Assembly (NCBI GenBank): GCA_037043015.1
Contig: CM073324.1
Span: forward strand, 15,087,013 to 15,151,012
Reading direction: 5' to 3'
Source of the DNA: Bryum argenteum
Taxonomy: Eukaryota > Streptophyta > Bryopsida > Bryales > Bryaceae
Length of the DNA stretch: 64,000 nucleotides
Shown: piece by piece, positions 36,771-46,883 of the stretch
Numbering within the stretch: position 1 is the stretch's first letter
Layout: every line of letters begins with the position of its first letter
The notes under the pieces: model-generated
Databases searched by the model: none
The model's input: only the letters and a program-made list of their open reading frames with translations
What the model was told of the DNA's origin: nothing
Program-made: the position numbers and the translations under genes

Positions 36771-37746
36771 TTAACCCCTAAGCGTCTTTAGTGTGGAAAA
36801 ACGACATTTCGGATGAAGGGCAGAAACTTTGAAGTGCCATAACTTCTTCATCCAAACTCTGTTTTTGACGAAATCACTTGGGTTTAGGTCACAAATCAAG
36901 TCTAGTTTATGTGGTAAAAATTGCAGACTCATTAAATAAAGTATGAATAAATGGCATGGATTTTAGTGAAGGCAGCTTTTGTTTTTCGGTTTTCAAACAT
37001 TTGGCATGTTTTACCATTGCAAGCCAATTATGTGAAATCTAAAATAGTTTTTCATGAATTTTTTTTCATAGGTTTGATATTTAGATGCATCCCAACAACT
37101 TTGTAGTTGGAAGTTTTTTGATCTAGATAATTTTGGTATTGGCTTTGCATTGATGTTTCTACGATGAAAATAGTGAAAAAATGGATGATTTTTGAAGAGC
37201 TAGATCTCCTTCATCCACCGTTAGATTTTGACTTTATTTTTTGGGATGGATTCCAATTATAGTCTATTTTTAGTGGTAGAAACCTTGACCCAATTGAGGA
37301 TAAATTGAAGAAAAGGCATGGATTTGAGTGCGAGGGGTCTAGTTTTGGACTATTTTTCCTTTGTAAACTTTTTGGCAGTTTTCACGACTACAAGGCTACT
37401 ATCTGAGCCAAGATTTTTTTTTTTTGATGAATTTTTTTGGTACAAGATTGTCTTTGAGATGAAGATGAACAACTTTCTAGTTGCTGATCTTTTAACTGCA
37501 AATTTCATGTTGGTAGTATTTTCACTTCAAAGTGGAAATGATGGTATTTTGTAGCCTGTTTTGTGCACTAATATGTTATGATCTCGCAATCTATGAGTCC
37601 CAAGTTTTGGTCCACATGATCTACTACAAGTCTATTGCAAGTTTGTACGGTTGAGATCTGAATAGCTTATCTTTATTTTCATCTATATCACTTTTTTTGA
37701 AAATGATTTTTTGGCTAAAAATACCCCAAGGACGTTTAGGGGTTAA
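36771..37746 (+). mobile_element. TTAA-type element, family C full copy
   Basis: The element spans 36775-37742 (968 bp). Ends read CCCCTAAGCGTC and GACGTTTAGGGG, inverted with one mismatch, and TTAA flanks both sides. Internal frames are short (the longest is 78 codons at 37318) and match nothing known, so it is non-autonomous. Related sequence is found at 7090-7900, 20334-20700 and 22560-23489. Confidence 0.8.
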
Positions 37747-39677
37747 TAGTATTTTAGATACTACCATTCTACTAGATACTACCATTGTACCAACTGTCTC
37801 TTTGTTTTCTCTATACCACCAAAATCTGTCCAACTCAAATGTGCTAACAAGTTATTGTAGAATACTTTGCAATTTATCTATGAATAGTGTCAAGGAGGTT
37901 TACCTTCTTGGAAATAATAGTACATTTCCCTATTCCTTGTCGAATGGTAAAATAATAGTACGCTGAGGAAAAGAACATTTAAGAATAATACTATAAATAT
38001 GCATTGTACTGTACATTCAGTCCCTCTTACTGTCCCAATTACCATGTCAGTTATTATCTGAGGAATGGACGCGGTACAATCATGATTTCAGGTAGAAAAG
38101 TACTGTGCCAATCCCCAGTTTCTGTGACAGTAACGTAAATTGTCAACAGTGTACAGAGACTTACCCAAGGTTGTGCCCTTTCGTGTCTACTTAGGGACAG
38201 ATTTAGTAAACAGTGTACAGAGACTTACCAATAACATAATACATAGATCTTATCCAAAAAGAATAGTATAATATATTTCTTCTACATAATCAAATTCTAC
38301 TTACCACTTCGACGACATCAACTTCTTTGAACGAATTCTACTTCTCTAAAGACACAAGGCTAAGTTTCCTGGACACCTCCCACTGCTTCAGTATCAAGCT
38401 AGAAATTCACGTGTGACATTCTTTACTCAATGTTGCACCGACCTTTGAACAATCCTGCAAGCCCAACCATTCTACATGTCTCTTCAGAACCTCAAAAGAC
38501 TTCAGCTCAGAAAGAATAAAAAAGACACCACACGGAAAAGAAATGTACTCAGCGACACGGATTCAAGTCAGAGAAAGTTCATACGATGTTGTCATTCCTC
38601 AGCAAGACAACAAGGTTGTTGAGTGGAATCCCACACTAAAAACAAGCTCACACTAAAAACGAGCTCACACAAAAAACAAGCACATGTTATAAATATCTCC
38701 ATGCACAAGACGATGGAGTGTATTCCACACCAAAAACAAGATAGATATGACCTTTCTGGTGCCCGTGAACTGTCATCCACACAACAGAATCTGGATCTTG
38801 ACGTTTCAGGGTCCATAACAACCCTAGGGTTCAACAACTATATAGGGCTGGCGGAGTCCCAGTTTCAAGCAAAACGTGCATCAAATCCTCAGCCACAAGC
38901 TCTTGACTTCTGAGTTTGTGAAGAAATTGATGATTGGAAGAGAAAAATAAGTTGACTGATTAGCTGCCGATATAACAATACCTGCTACAGTAGTTAGTCA
39001 TGAAACAGACAAGGAAAGCCCCGGTTCCCGTCAGTCCACTTCGAAGTCTTCAACTGATGAAAAATCTGATGAGGAATAGATTCCAATGGAGACAGTCCAA
39101 AGAGCTCATATTAGGTCTGCTCTTCACCATACTCCACGCCAAGAATGTTCTCTCAAGTGCACTCGCATTTAAATATAGATATATAGATAAGAACGTCTTT
39201 GAAGAATGTTTCGCTTCAAGCTATTGACCGTCATCCGTCTCTCAATCTTCCGGCAAAAATAAAAGATCACTTACAGCTCACTGTTTCTCATAAGAACAGT
39301 AACAATTGGAAGGCTCCCCCGGATGATACCTGAAACAACGTGGATCGTCCACTCCCAACATCAAAATACAGATTGTATTGGAGAGCGCAGCAATCGTCAA
39401 TCGCCAAGAAGTTCTCCTGCAACTACAGGGTAACAGAAGTAACTCACATGTCCCAATTAACCAAGAATATATATGTACTTTCGCGCTTTCAAGCTTCACA
39501 GATCCCGTACAAAGCCCGTAACTGAGTAAAGCTGATACATTTGCGTCTGAGTGGCTAATTGATGCGAAGGTCTCAACCAGCAGTAATCGGGTTTGCTAGC
39601 CGGCCTCAAGCTCAGGAAACTTGGCACCGGCAGAAATCTGCTGAAGGCGCCTCGTACGTCTGAAGGAGTTCACTGCT
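37747..39677. other. Intergenic region and 3' flank of the ankyrin-like gene
   Basis: No gene was recognised. Small direct repeats (CACACTAAAAACAAGCTCA) occur at 38633-38680. The part next to 39678, with balanced base composition, is probably 3' UTR of the minus-strand gene. Confidence 0.4.
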
Positions 39678-41402
39678 TCATGAGAAGGTACAAAGCGCTG
39701 CTGCCTTGTCGAAGGCAACAACTTCTTGGCACCAATCAGGCAGACATACCGCAAGATGACCCAACAATGTGGGCTTATCGGCTTTTAAAATTTCTGCGTC
39801 TGTCAGCTTCCCACTGCCTCGAAACAAATGCGACACAGCTGTGGTAAGCTCTCCTCGTTGCCGCTGAGATAACAGACAACCAGGTGCTTGATAACACGCT
39901 TTGTAGAGTGGCAAGTACGCAATGGCAACCTGGAGCTCCATAGGCAGATCTTTGAAGCCCGAGTCGCTGTGTCGTCTGAGCAGCATCCATGTCATGTAAT
40001 GCGCATGGCCAGCGGCAACTCCATCTGCAAAGGCTTGTGGAGACCACTCTTCTCTCAGCCTCACCTTCACAAGAGGGTCGGTCTTGGGCAACTCTGCCAA
40101 TATCTCGGCTTCCCTCAAAGTTTTCGCGGGATCGTCGAGAAAATTCGTATGCAACGCTAGAAGCACTCCCTGAGGACCGCGAGGTGGACCTCTGAACGTT
40201 GACGCTGCACACCTCACTGCATTCTCCAAGCAGACATGGTCTCTAGGTCTCGGAAGAGCATCAATCAGGTACTGTATAGCTTCTCCTTGACAAAACGTTA
40301 CTGCCATGTCAAGGTACACATATGCAGCCTCGTAACACTTCTCCTCCACCAAGCACTTCACCACTGGATATAGCACATCTGATCTCGCCGCTTGATACAC
40401 AGCCAGAGTTGTAACAGAGAAGCTCAGTTTTCGGACATCGCATTCCACAAGGAGAAACCTCAGCATTCGCAGTGGCCAGTCCAGTATGCAAGTCGCCATG
40501 TCACATTTCCCTGCTCCGTATTGATATGAACAATTTGCCGCATGCAGCAATGACATCATGCATGCAGATTTTGAATGAAAGAATTCCGGGTGCTCGTATA
40601 GACTTCTGTACACAGCTCCATTCCTACACACTACCAAAAGTATCTCCATCATGTCCTGTACATCGGGAACAAAGCTTGAATTGCAATCTCCACTTTTGTG
40701 CACTATCTTCCGTCCTGGATACAATATAGCTCGCTTCTTCTCTTGCAGTTTAGTCAACTTGGTGTACAAGGTAACACAAACCATCAGGGAGATCTTCCCC
40801 ATGAACTCAGCTGTCAGATACCGAGAACCAAGCGTAATAAGACTCTCAAGAACCTTCGTCTTGTCTTCGAACACATGCTTATTCCAGTATCTGATGAGTG
40901 CGTCGCCACAAGTCACTTGAATGGCTGTCTGGAAGCTCCTAGCACCAGCCTTCGCCAATTCGGCAATAGCATCACCAAGAAACTCCGCTTCTTTCTTAGA
41001 CTTGCAGCTCCATATTCGAGCTGCTCCCAGGAGCAGGCACCTGTCCAGCCCCTCCAAGTCAGCCATCTGGATCACATGATCGAGTAAATCCTTTCGCAAG
41101 CCAACAAGCGACCCTACAAAAGCCGCACCAATAACAACCGATCTTGATTTAGGAAGCAACGCATCGACAATGTGTCTGTGTCCAGAATAGCCAGCACAGG
41201 CCGACGCTGACGAGATATTCGTCGCACCGGCTTCGATAAGCGTATGCAGAAACTCCTCATTTCCTAAACTGGCTGCTCGAAGCAGTGCATAATTCAAGTT
41301 TCTCTCCGACACTCCCGCGTTTCGCAACAATTCAACCGGCTCCGAGCTACTTCTTCGACATGCTCCCTCACATGCCTCGACCATCGCCCATGCACGTGCC
41401 AT
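39678..41402 (-). CDS. Unknown protein with N-terminal ankyrin-like repeats
   Basis: An intronless 574-residue frame with coding-like composition over its full length. Residues ~35-85 read like two degenerate ankyrin repeats (NYALLRAASLGNEEFLHTLI, then GYSGHRHIVDALL). The rest looks like a helical-repeat protein with many LL and AA pairs, and I recognise no catalytic domain. Ankyrin-type scaffolds usually bind other proteins; nothing here shows the partner. The start codon is supported by context: upstream sequence homologous to that of the L18 gene at 45340 aligns right up to both ATGs, as part of an inverted duplication. No signal peptide or membrane segment is obvious. It could be a lineage-specific family. 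Confidence 0.75.
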   Translation of the reverse strand: MARAWAMVEACEGACRRSSSEPVELLRNAGVSERNLNYALLRAASLGNEEFLHTLIEAGATNISSASACAGYSGHRHIVDALLPKSRSVVIGAAFVGSLVGLRKDLLDHVIQMADLEGLDRCLLLGAARIWSCKSKKEAEFLGDAIAELAKAGARSFQTAIQVTCGDALIRYWNKHVFEDKTKVLESLITLGSRYLTAEFMGKISLMVCVTLYTKLTKLQEKKRAILYPGRKIVHKSGDCNSSFVPDVQDMMEILLVVCRNGAVYRSLYEHPEFFHSKSACMMSLLHAANCSYQYGAGKCDMATCILDWPLRMLRFLLVECDVRKLSFSVTTLAVYQAARSDVLYPVVKCLVEEKCYEAAYVYLDMAVTFCQGEAIQYLIDALPRPRDHVCLENAVRCAASTFRGPPRGPQGVLLALHTNFLDDPAKTLREAEILAELPKTDPLVKVRLREEWSPQAFADGVAAGHAHYMTWMLLRRHSDSGFKDLPMELQVAIAYLPLYKACYQAPGCLLSQRQRGELTTAVSHLFRGSGKLTDAEILKADKPTLLGHLAVCLPDWCQEVVAFDKAAALCTFS

Positions 41403-42178
41403 CAGAACACGAACATACCAGCTGGAACTATCTCACCAAACCTGCACTCATTGCGACAACACGCGTTACACAGAGTACCGATCACAGGCCCTAGAACTTG
41501 CCAAATTAGAATACCTCCAGAATCGCACTGAGAGGGAGAAAGACAAAATCCACTGCTCTTGAAAAGATGCTGAATTGATTCGTTACTTAGATTTCCGACA
41601 AAAACACTAAAGTTTCTAAATCATCAATCTAAGCCTCGATCACGAACTGCTATCAACGCAATCGCCATCGTTGAACCCTAATATAGAACTAGAACCGTAC
41701 CACGCGATTACGAGTACCCTCAAGCAAACCTAATACAACACTAAACTCAGAAGAAGTCCGGAATGCAAGCATCGTCTTCCATTTCGATGCAATCAAGGAA
41801 GAGAACCCCAGCGTGCAATCAAAGCAAAGAAGCGACACGAAAGAAAGCTCTATAAAATGAGAGCATTGAAACGCACAGAGAGAAGTCATGCTCGCGGATT
41901 AGCAAAGAGACGAATCCTGCCAGTTCCGCCAAACAACAAACACCTGCATCCGCCAAAAGGCTCCGCGGATTGGCCGCACCGCAAGCTCCACATGCAACGA
42001 ACGGGTCCCCCCCCCTTCCCGGTGCGAAGAAGGTAGATAGAATAAGCAGTCAGCCATCTGAAGAGGTTCTCATCCACGGTTCTCATCCACGGTTCTCATC
42101 CATCCTCTTCATCCTTATTCATCCATGCACAGTGTGTCAGTGAAGACTTCTCTGCTATCTCGGGGTCTTCAACTTGAC
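41403..42178 (-). promoter_or_regulatory. Upstream region of the ankyrin-like gene; left arm of an inverted duplication
   Basis: The reverse complement of this region aligns with 44533-45339 from GAAGACC through CAGAGAAGTCTTCACTGACA, GGATGAATAAGGAT, GATTCTATCTAC, CCAATCCGCGGAGCC, CTTTCTCCCTCTCAGTG and TGAGTGCAGGT up to the ATG. It must hold the promoter and leader of the minus-strand gene. The three-fold GGTTCTCATCCAC repeat near 42065-42100 is present as a decayed version in the other arm. I see no convincing TATA box. Confidence 0.65.
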
Positions 42179-42385
42179 CCCCCGCCTTCTTTTGGTGACT
42201 TCGTTCATTAATGGCAATAAATTTGGTAGGGGAGCCAAACCTTCACGTCTGCAATAATGATCATTCCACATACCTGTGACTTCATCAAACAATATGAGAA
42301 TCTTTTTCTCATGAATAGTCCAAGAGAATAGCAACAAAAAGGTCCCTTCAAGACTAAGTACACTTGTAACACATCGAATTTAATT

Positions 42386-42835
42386 TCTGGAACCGTAGCT
42401 GCTGAATACATGAGATGAAACTTTGATGAGCTCAAGACATGAGATGCAAGTTGTGGAGGTTGTTAAAGACAAAGATCTAGTACCACAAGAGCAATCTATT
42501 CGGGAAGCAACTTTTGAGACCGTAGCTCAGTACATGAGATGAAACTTTGATGCAAGTTGTGAGTGTTGTTAAAGGCAAAGATCTAGTACCTCAAAAGAAA
42601 TCTATTCGGGAAGCAACTTTTGGAACCATAGCTCGATACATGAGATGAAACTTTGATGCAAGTTGTGAAGTGAGCGTTGTTTTATCTAGTACCTTAAAAG
42701 GAATCTATTGGGGGGGGGGGAGCAACTTTTGGAACCGTAGCTCAATACATGAGACATGAGATGAGACTTTGAATGATGCAAGCTGTGAACATTGTTAAAG
42801 ACAACGATCTCGTACGATAAAAGCAATCTATTTGG
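42386..42835. repeat. Four tandem units of about 110 bp
   Basis: Each unit contains GGAACCGTAGCTC, ATACATGAGATGAAACTTTG, GATGCAAGTTGTG, AAAGATCTAGTACC and TCTATTCGGGAAGCAACTTT. The units differ by small indels, including a G-run at 42711-42720 in the fourth unit. The array lies in the spacer between the arms of the inverted duplication. Confidence 0.9.
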
Positions 42836-43071
42836 AAAGGAATGTGTTTGCAATATACTACGATGAATGTTTCATTTATTATAGACCGGTGTGTACCCGT
42901 GTCCTCTGAACACACACAAAAAAAGGTGAATTTGAGACTAAATTGATTTGATAAAATTGGGGCACATAATTTTGAGAACACCCCTATGTGTCAACATGCA
43001 ACATTGACTTTTCTAGCATGCACCGTATACATCATAAATAAAGACCCTTATATTATTCACGTGACGTTGAT

Positions 43072-43307
43072 CGTGTCAAAGTGGTCGCCTTAACAATTTT
43101 CTTTGCAACAAACAGTTTGTAGCATTGTCTCGTGTCAAAGTGGTCGCCTTAACAATTTTCTTTGCAACAAACAGTTTGTAGCATTGTCTCGTGTCAAAGT
43201 GGTCGCCTTAACAATTTTCTTTGCAACAAACAGTTTGTAGCATTGTCTCGTGTCAAAGTGGTCGCCTTAACAATTTTCTTTGCAACAAACAGTGTGTAGC
43301 AGTGTCT
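43072..43307. repeat. Four tandem copies of a 59-bp unit
   Basis: The units begin CGTGTCAAAGTGGTCGCCTT and end GTAGCATTGTCT. The first three are identical; the fourth differs at its end (GTGTGTAGCAGTGTCT). The near-identity indicates recent expansion. Confidence 0.97.
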
Positions 43308-44532
43308 TGATGAAATGATCGAGTGGGGAAAACTCCAACTTGTAGTCGGTCTCGTGTTTTTCACTCAAATTCAAGTCGATGACACGCTTACAGTCCTAAA
43401 TATGACCCAATTGTTTCTTGAATATTTGCAAGATCAAATTGTGTCTTGAACATAGATCTGCAAGTCCTCCATCCGATCAGTCATTGGTTGTGCCAATCCG
43501 ACATCAACATTAATTTTCATACCAATATTTGGGAAGCAACCCTTCAACCTAACAAATCGTTGCCCTCATCGGCTCCGCTCAAAATTGGAGTTGCAAATCA
43601 TGTGTGCTCAAACGATGGCCTCCCATTGTCCAAACTCTCCCTCTAGGTCAAGGTTGACAACTTAATATCTGCAACCAGAACAAAAATTTGGTAGGTACCT
43701 CTTTCCTCCAAAACCCAAAGAAAGATAGTAATTGGTTTTCAATGTGGCATATATCAAAACCAACTCCCATCAACACGTTCCTGTAGTCAACCACCTCCCT
43801 CTGTATGAGCAACATTCAATGGAAAGAGCTCCGTCATGATATACTCTGAGGACTAAGTACTTTCATATCTCACTAAAAAAGCAGAGGCAGATCAAAATAC
43901 AATCACCAATACCATGGTTTACGGAAACATGTATCGATAACAGTACTCAGTCAATTGAAAGAAAATAGTATATAATCAAATAGTATGTCATCCGGTTGGA
44001 CCTTATCAGTTAGAATCCGTTCCTTCCCAAGTAGATGCAAACAGTCCTAATGAACATGAGCCATGAAATACCGAGCCTCAGGTGCTTCATCTAGACGTGC
44101 AGAATCTTTAGATTTTCTGAAGGAGTGCTTGAAAGTGGAGGAGAGGTTTATACTGTTCTCGTCGCATCGTGCGTTGCACAGAGATCCATGTTCTTGATCG
44201 CATTCATTGTGGGCATGGCCAAGGAATTACAGTAATGCGTGAGGATTTACTTCCTCGTCATCCTCTTCTTTCTCACGTTCTTGCAAATGCATGGCAGACT
44301 TTGGTTATCGGCACGAGTAAACACTCCGCGTTGCTCGAATTGGCCATCTACATTTTGAATGGTGCCTCCTACATTTAAGCTTTGGCTGTCGAAGGAGACT
44401 ACTGGACTTTCATGTAGTTCAATGTCCGCTCGCTTGATCGAAACTCTGTCCTCGCATCGATAAACTCCATCAGGCAATACCCTTTTTGTTTGAAAATAAT
44501 TATCATGACCTCATCAGTGTTCTGAAATGTTG
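43308..44532. other. Spacer of the inverted duplication
   Basis: No gene was recognised. Short frames (66 codons at 43446, 69 at 44169) resemble nothing known. Composition near 44160-44470 is more balanced and could be a decayed exon, but no domain is visible. Confidence 0.35.
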
Positions 44533-45339
44533 TTGAAGACCCGGAGGTTGCAGAGAAGTCTTCACTGACATGTAGGGGGCACGTTCGTGGTGCGTGGATG
44601 AATAAGGATTGAGAGATGGATGAGGATATCGGATGAGAACCTCATCAGACGTCCGTCTGACTGTCTGATTCTATCTACTTCCTTGGGTTTGGTACTGTAG
44701 TGATCCCCTTCGTGCGTGGAGCTTCCGGTGCAGCGGGCCAATCCGCGGAGCCTTCGATTTTTGTTGCGGGGCTCAGAGGTTCGAATTTGCTGCTGAGTCG
44801 GTGGGCATGAGATTGTGTGCGTACTCTCAACTCAATGGTTCCAATCTAGCGCTTCATTGCTTGTGCTTCGTTCAGTGTTTGCATGCCCGAGCTCTTGGGG
44901 GGTTTTGCTCTTTGATTACGTTGGAGAGGAAGACGATGATTGCACTCTAGGCTAATTGCGACTTCTGAATAATGCGAGGTGCTCTGTTTTTGAGCCACAC
45001 TAATGGCAAGGGTTTAGGGTTTTGCACCAGAGTATGTTTAGACTGAAAGCTGATAGCAAGGAAATTTGACGACGAGGGACTTAGTGTTCATGTCGGGAAT
45101 CGAGCAATTCAGCGTGAAACAGATTACTTTTACAAGGGCTTCAAAAAGAAACAGATTTCTATGTGCCTTCGCTCTTTCTCCCTCTCAGTGAAATTTTGAT
45201 GTATTTATCGTGGCGCTAGAGCGAACGAATCTGACCGTCGGAATCGTGACCGGATAGACTTGAGGTTCTTAGTGAACGTTCTAACGCGAGTTCTGAGTGC
45301 AGGTCTTCGTGACATAGTTCGCGGGAGGTAAGTAATGAG
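44533..45339 (+). promoter_or_regulatory. Upstream region of the L18 gene; right arm of an inverted duplication
   Basis: Homologous to the reverse complement of 41403-42178 as described for that arm. It probably contains the promoter and leader of the L18-family gene. A GGAGGTAAGT splice-donor-like site lies just before the ATG (GTAAGT at 45328-45333), and a GAGTGCAG acceptor-like site ends at 45302, so the leader may be spliced in more than one way. Confidence 0.6.
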
Positions 45340-45903
45340 ATGGCGACTGCGCGGGTCGCAATAGCTCCTCCGCCACTGCAAGTAGGGAAGAAGATGAATA
45401 CTACCTGCGCAATTGGCGGTTCTCAACTGAGCTGGTCTGGTGCAATGTCCTTGTCACCTGCGTCTTTCGCCCCGCTCGTTATCAAGAAGCAGATTTCGTG
45501 GTCGCCGTTGGTAGTGGAAGCCGCATGGACGCGGCGGGGGTCGAAGGGAAAGGCGACCCCGAGCAAGAACAAGAAGTCGTGGAAGCAGCGGACGGAGAAA
45601 TTCTTCAAGCCCTTTATTCTGGACGTGTTCATCAGCTCCAAGTATGTGCACGCCAAGGTTATGCACCGCGTGACTAGCAGCGTGGTGTCCGTGGCTACCA
45701 CAAATGCGAAAGACTTGCGGCTGTCGTTGCCGTCTTTGGTAGATAAGAACGCCTGTAAGTTGATCGGGCAGCTCATTGCTGAGCGCTCCATCGCAGCTGA
45801 TGTTTATGCCGTGGCCTTCGATCTTCGGAAAAACGAGAAGTTGGAAGGAAAACTGGCTATTGTGATTGACTCTGCTATTGAACATGGCCTCACTCTGGTT
45901 TAA
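45340..45903 (+). CDS. Ribosomal protein L18/L5e-family protein, probably organellar
   Basis: A 187-residue, single-exon protein. Residues ~90-187 match the uL18 fold: the strand segment FILDVFISSKYVHAKVMH (92-109), then an LIGQLIAERSIAADVYAVAF helix-strand stretch (141-160) and the C-terminal IDSAIEHGL, as in bacterial-type L18, which binds 5S rRNA in the large subunit. The first ~65 residues are rich in Ala, Ser and Val with basic residues and few acidic ones, as in a transit peptide, so plastid or mitochondrial targeting is likely. Plants have several L18-like nuclear genes and I cannot say which this is. The ATG is supported by alignment with the ankyrin-like gene's upstream region. A conspicuous 22-nt repeat array follows the stop codon. 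Confidence 0.85.
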   Translation: MATARVAIAPPPLQVGKKMNTTCAIGGSQLSWSGAMSLSPASFAPLVIKKQISWSPLVVEAAWTRRGSKGKATPSKNKKSWKQRTEKFFKPFILDVFISSKYVHAKVMHRVTSSVVSVATTNAKDLRLSLPSLVDKNACKLIGQLIAERSIAADVYAVAFDLRKNEKLEGKLAIVIDSAIEHGLTLV

Positions 45904-45938
45904 TTTCTCATTTCGTATCTCATTTCCATGTGCTGTTT

Positions 45939-46092
45939 CTCTTTTTCATTTTCGTTGCAGGTCCTGTTTGTTTTCGTTGCAGGTCCTGTTTGTTTTCATT
46001 GCAGGTCCTGTTTGTTTTCGTTGCAGGTACTGTTCGTTTTTGTTGCAGGTACTGTTCGTTTTCGTTGCAGGTCCTGTTTGTTTTCATTGTCA
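45939..46092 (+). repeat. Tandem 22-nt units, each beginning GT and ending AG
   Basis: Consecutive TTGCAG/GT boundaries occur at 45960, 45982, 46004, 46026, 46048 and 46070, each unit reading GTCCTGTTTGTTTTCGTTGCAG or a close variant. Each unit thus ends in a T-rich tract plus CAG, like a splice acceptor, directly followed by GT. It begins 36 bases after the L18 stop codon. Frames read through it are artefacts of a repeat whose unit length is not divisible by three. Confidence 0.95.
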
Positions 46093-46883
46093 CCTGCAGC
46101 TATCGGATTTTCCTGTCATTGCACTCCTTGTCCTCAGACTCTAATTTCAGTTATCGATCCTGTGTCATTGTTATCAGAATGACGGTTGAATAGGGCAGAA
46201 AAGACAGCAGCAATTAGGGAGTACAATTCGATTTTCAGTACAAAGGGCTTAGGGCTGAATTCCAAACCAAACCCTAAACCTTCCTTTAGAGACCCTTATT
46301 CTGAATTAAACATTTTCGGGATACAAACTTTCATTAACTTATGTTGCTGCCGGGCTGAACCGAAACCAATATCCTTCAACTTGAGACTAAAAACGAGGAA
46401 TCTTAAATTCTTTCTTCATAAACCTCCCCCTTCATGCACAAGTTACTGTTGAAGAATGGTGACTCAATCAAGTGTTTCATAATGCACAAATCATATTTAT
46501 GGTGAGTTGAAAATCCGTGACGTCAGTATACAAAATAAGCCAGCAAAGAATTGTTTTCATTCTCCTCTAACACAAAGTGCTGCTACGTGATAACGGGATG
46601 AGAGCAGTTTGAAGAGTTTCTTCTGGGAACAGAATTAAGTTCACCATGGCGGCGTCATGCTACAATCTGGAATCTACTACAACGTGGCAGAAGGTTGTAT
46701 CAATCTACATGAGACCTAGCTGATCTAGATTCTTCAGAGCTTGTCGACAAAGTGACTGCCTGTAGAGTGTGTTGGTCTGAATCTCTTATGCTTGGCTACA
46801 GGGATCCTTTAGTGATGGCTTGATTCGACAGGAGCCCTGTCAAGCTTCTAAAAAAATAATTGAATAACAGAAAGAACTCTTTA
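46093..46883. other. Region between the converging L18 and ABC transporter genes
   Basis: This holds the 3' flanks of both genes. An 88-codon frame at 46186 on the plus strand has no recognisable domain and I do not call it a gene. Confidence 0.4.

Noticed and set aside
36665..37746. Clean insertion of the family C element into a SINE
   Set aside because: The SINE stops at the element's left TTAA, but its missing tail is not found after the right TTAA.
39775..40212. 145-codon frame overlapping the ankyrin-like gene
   Set aside because: Same strand, different frame; the 574-codon frame explains the region.
45866..46193. Three overlapping ~85-residue Cys/Phe/Val-rich repeat proteins
   Set aside because: Artefacts of reading the 22-nt tandem array in three frames.
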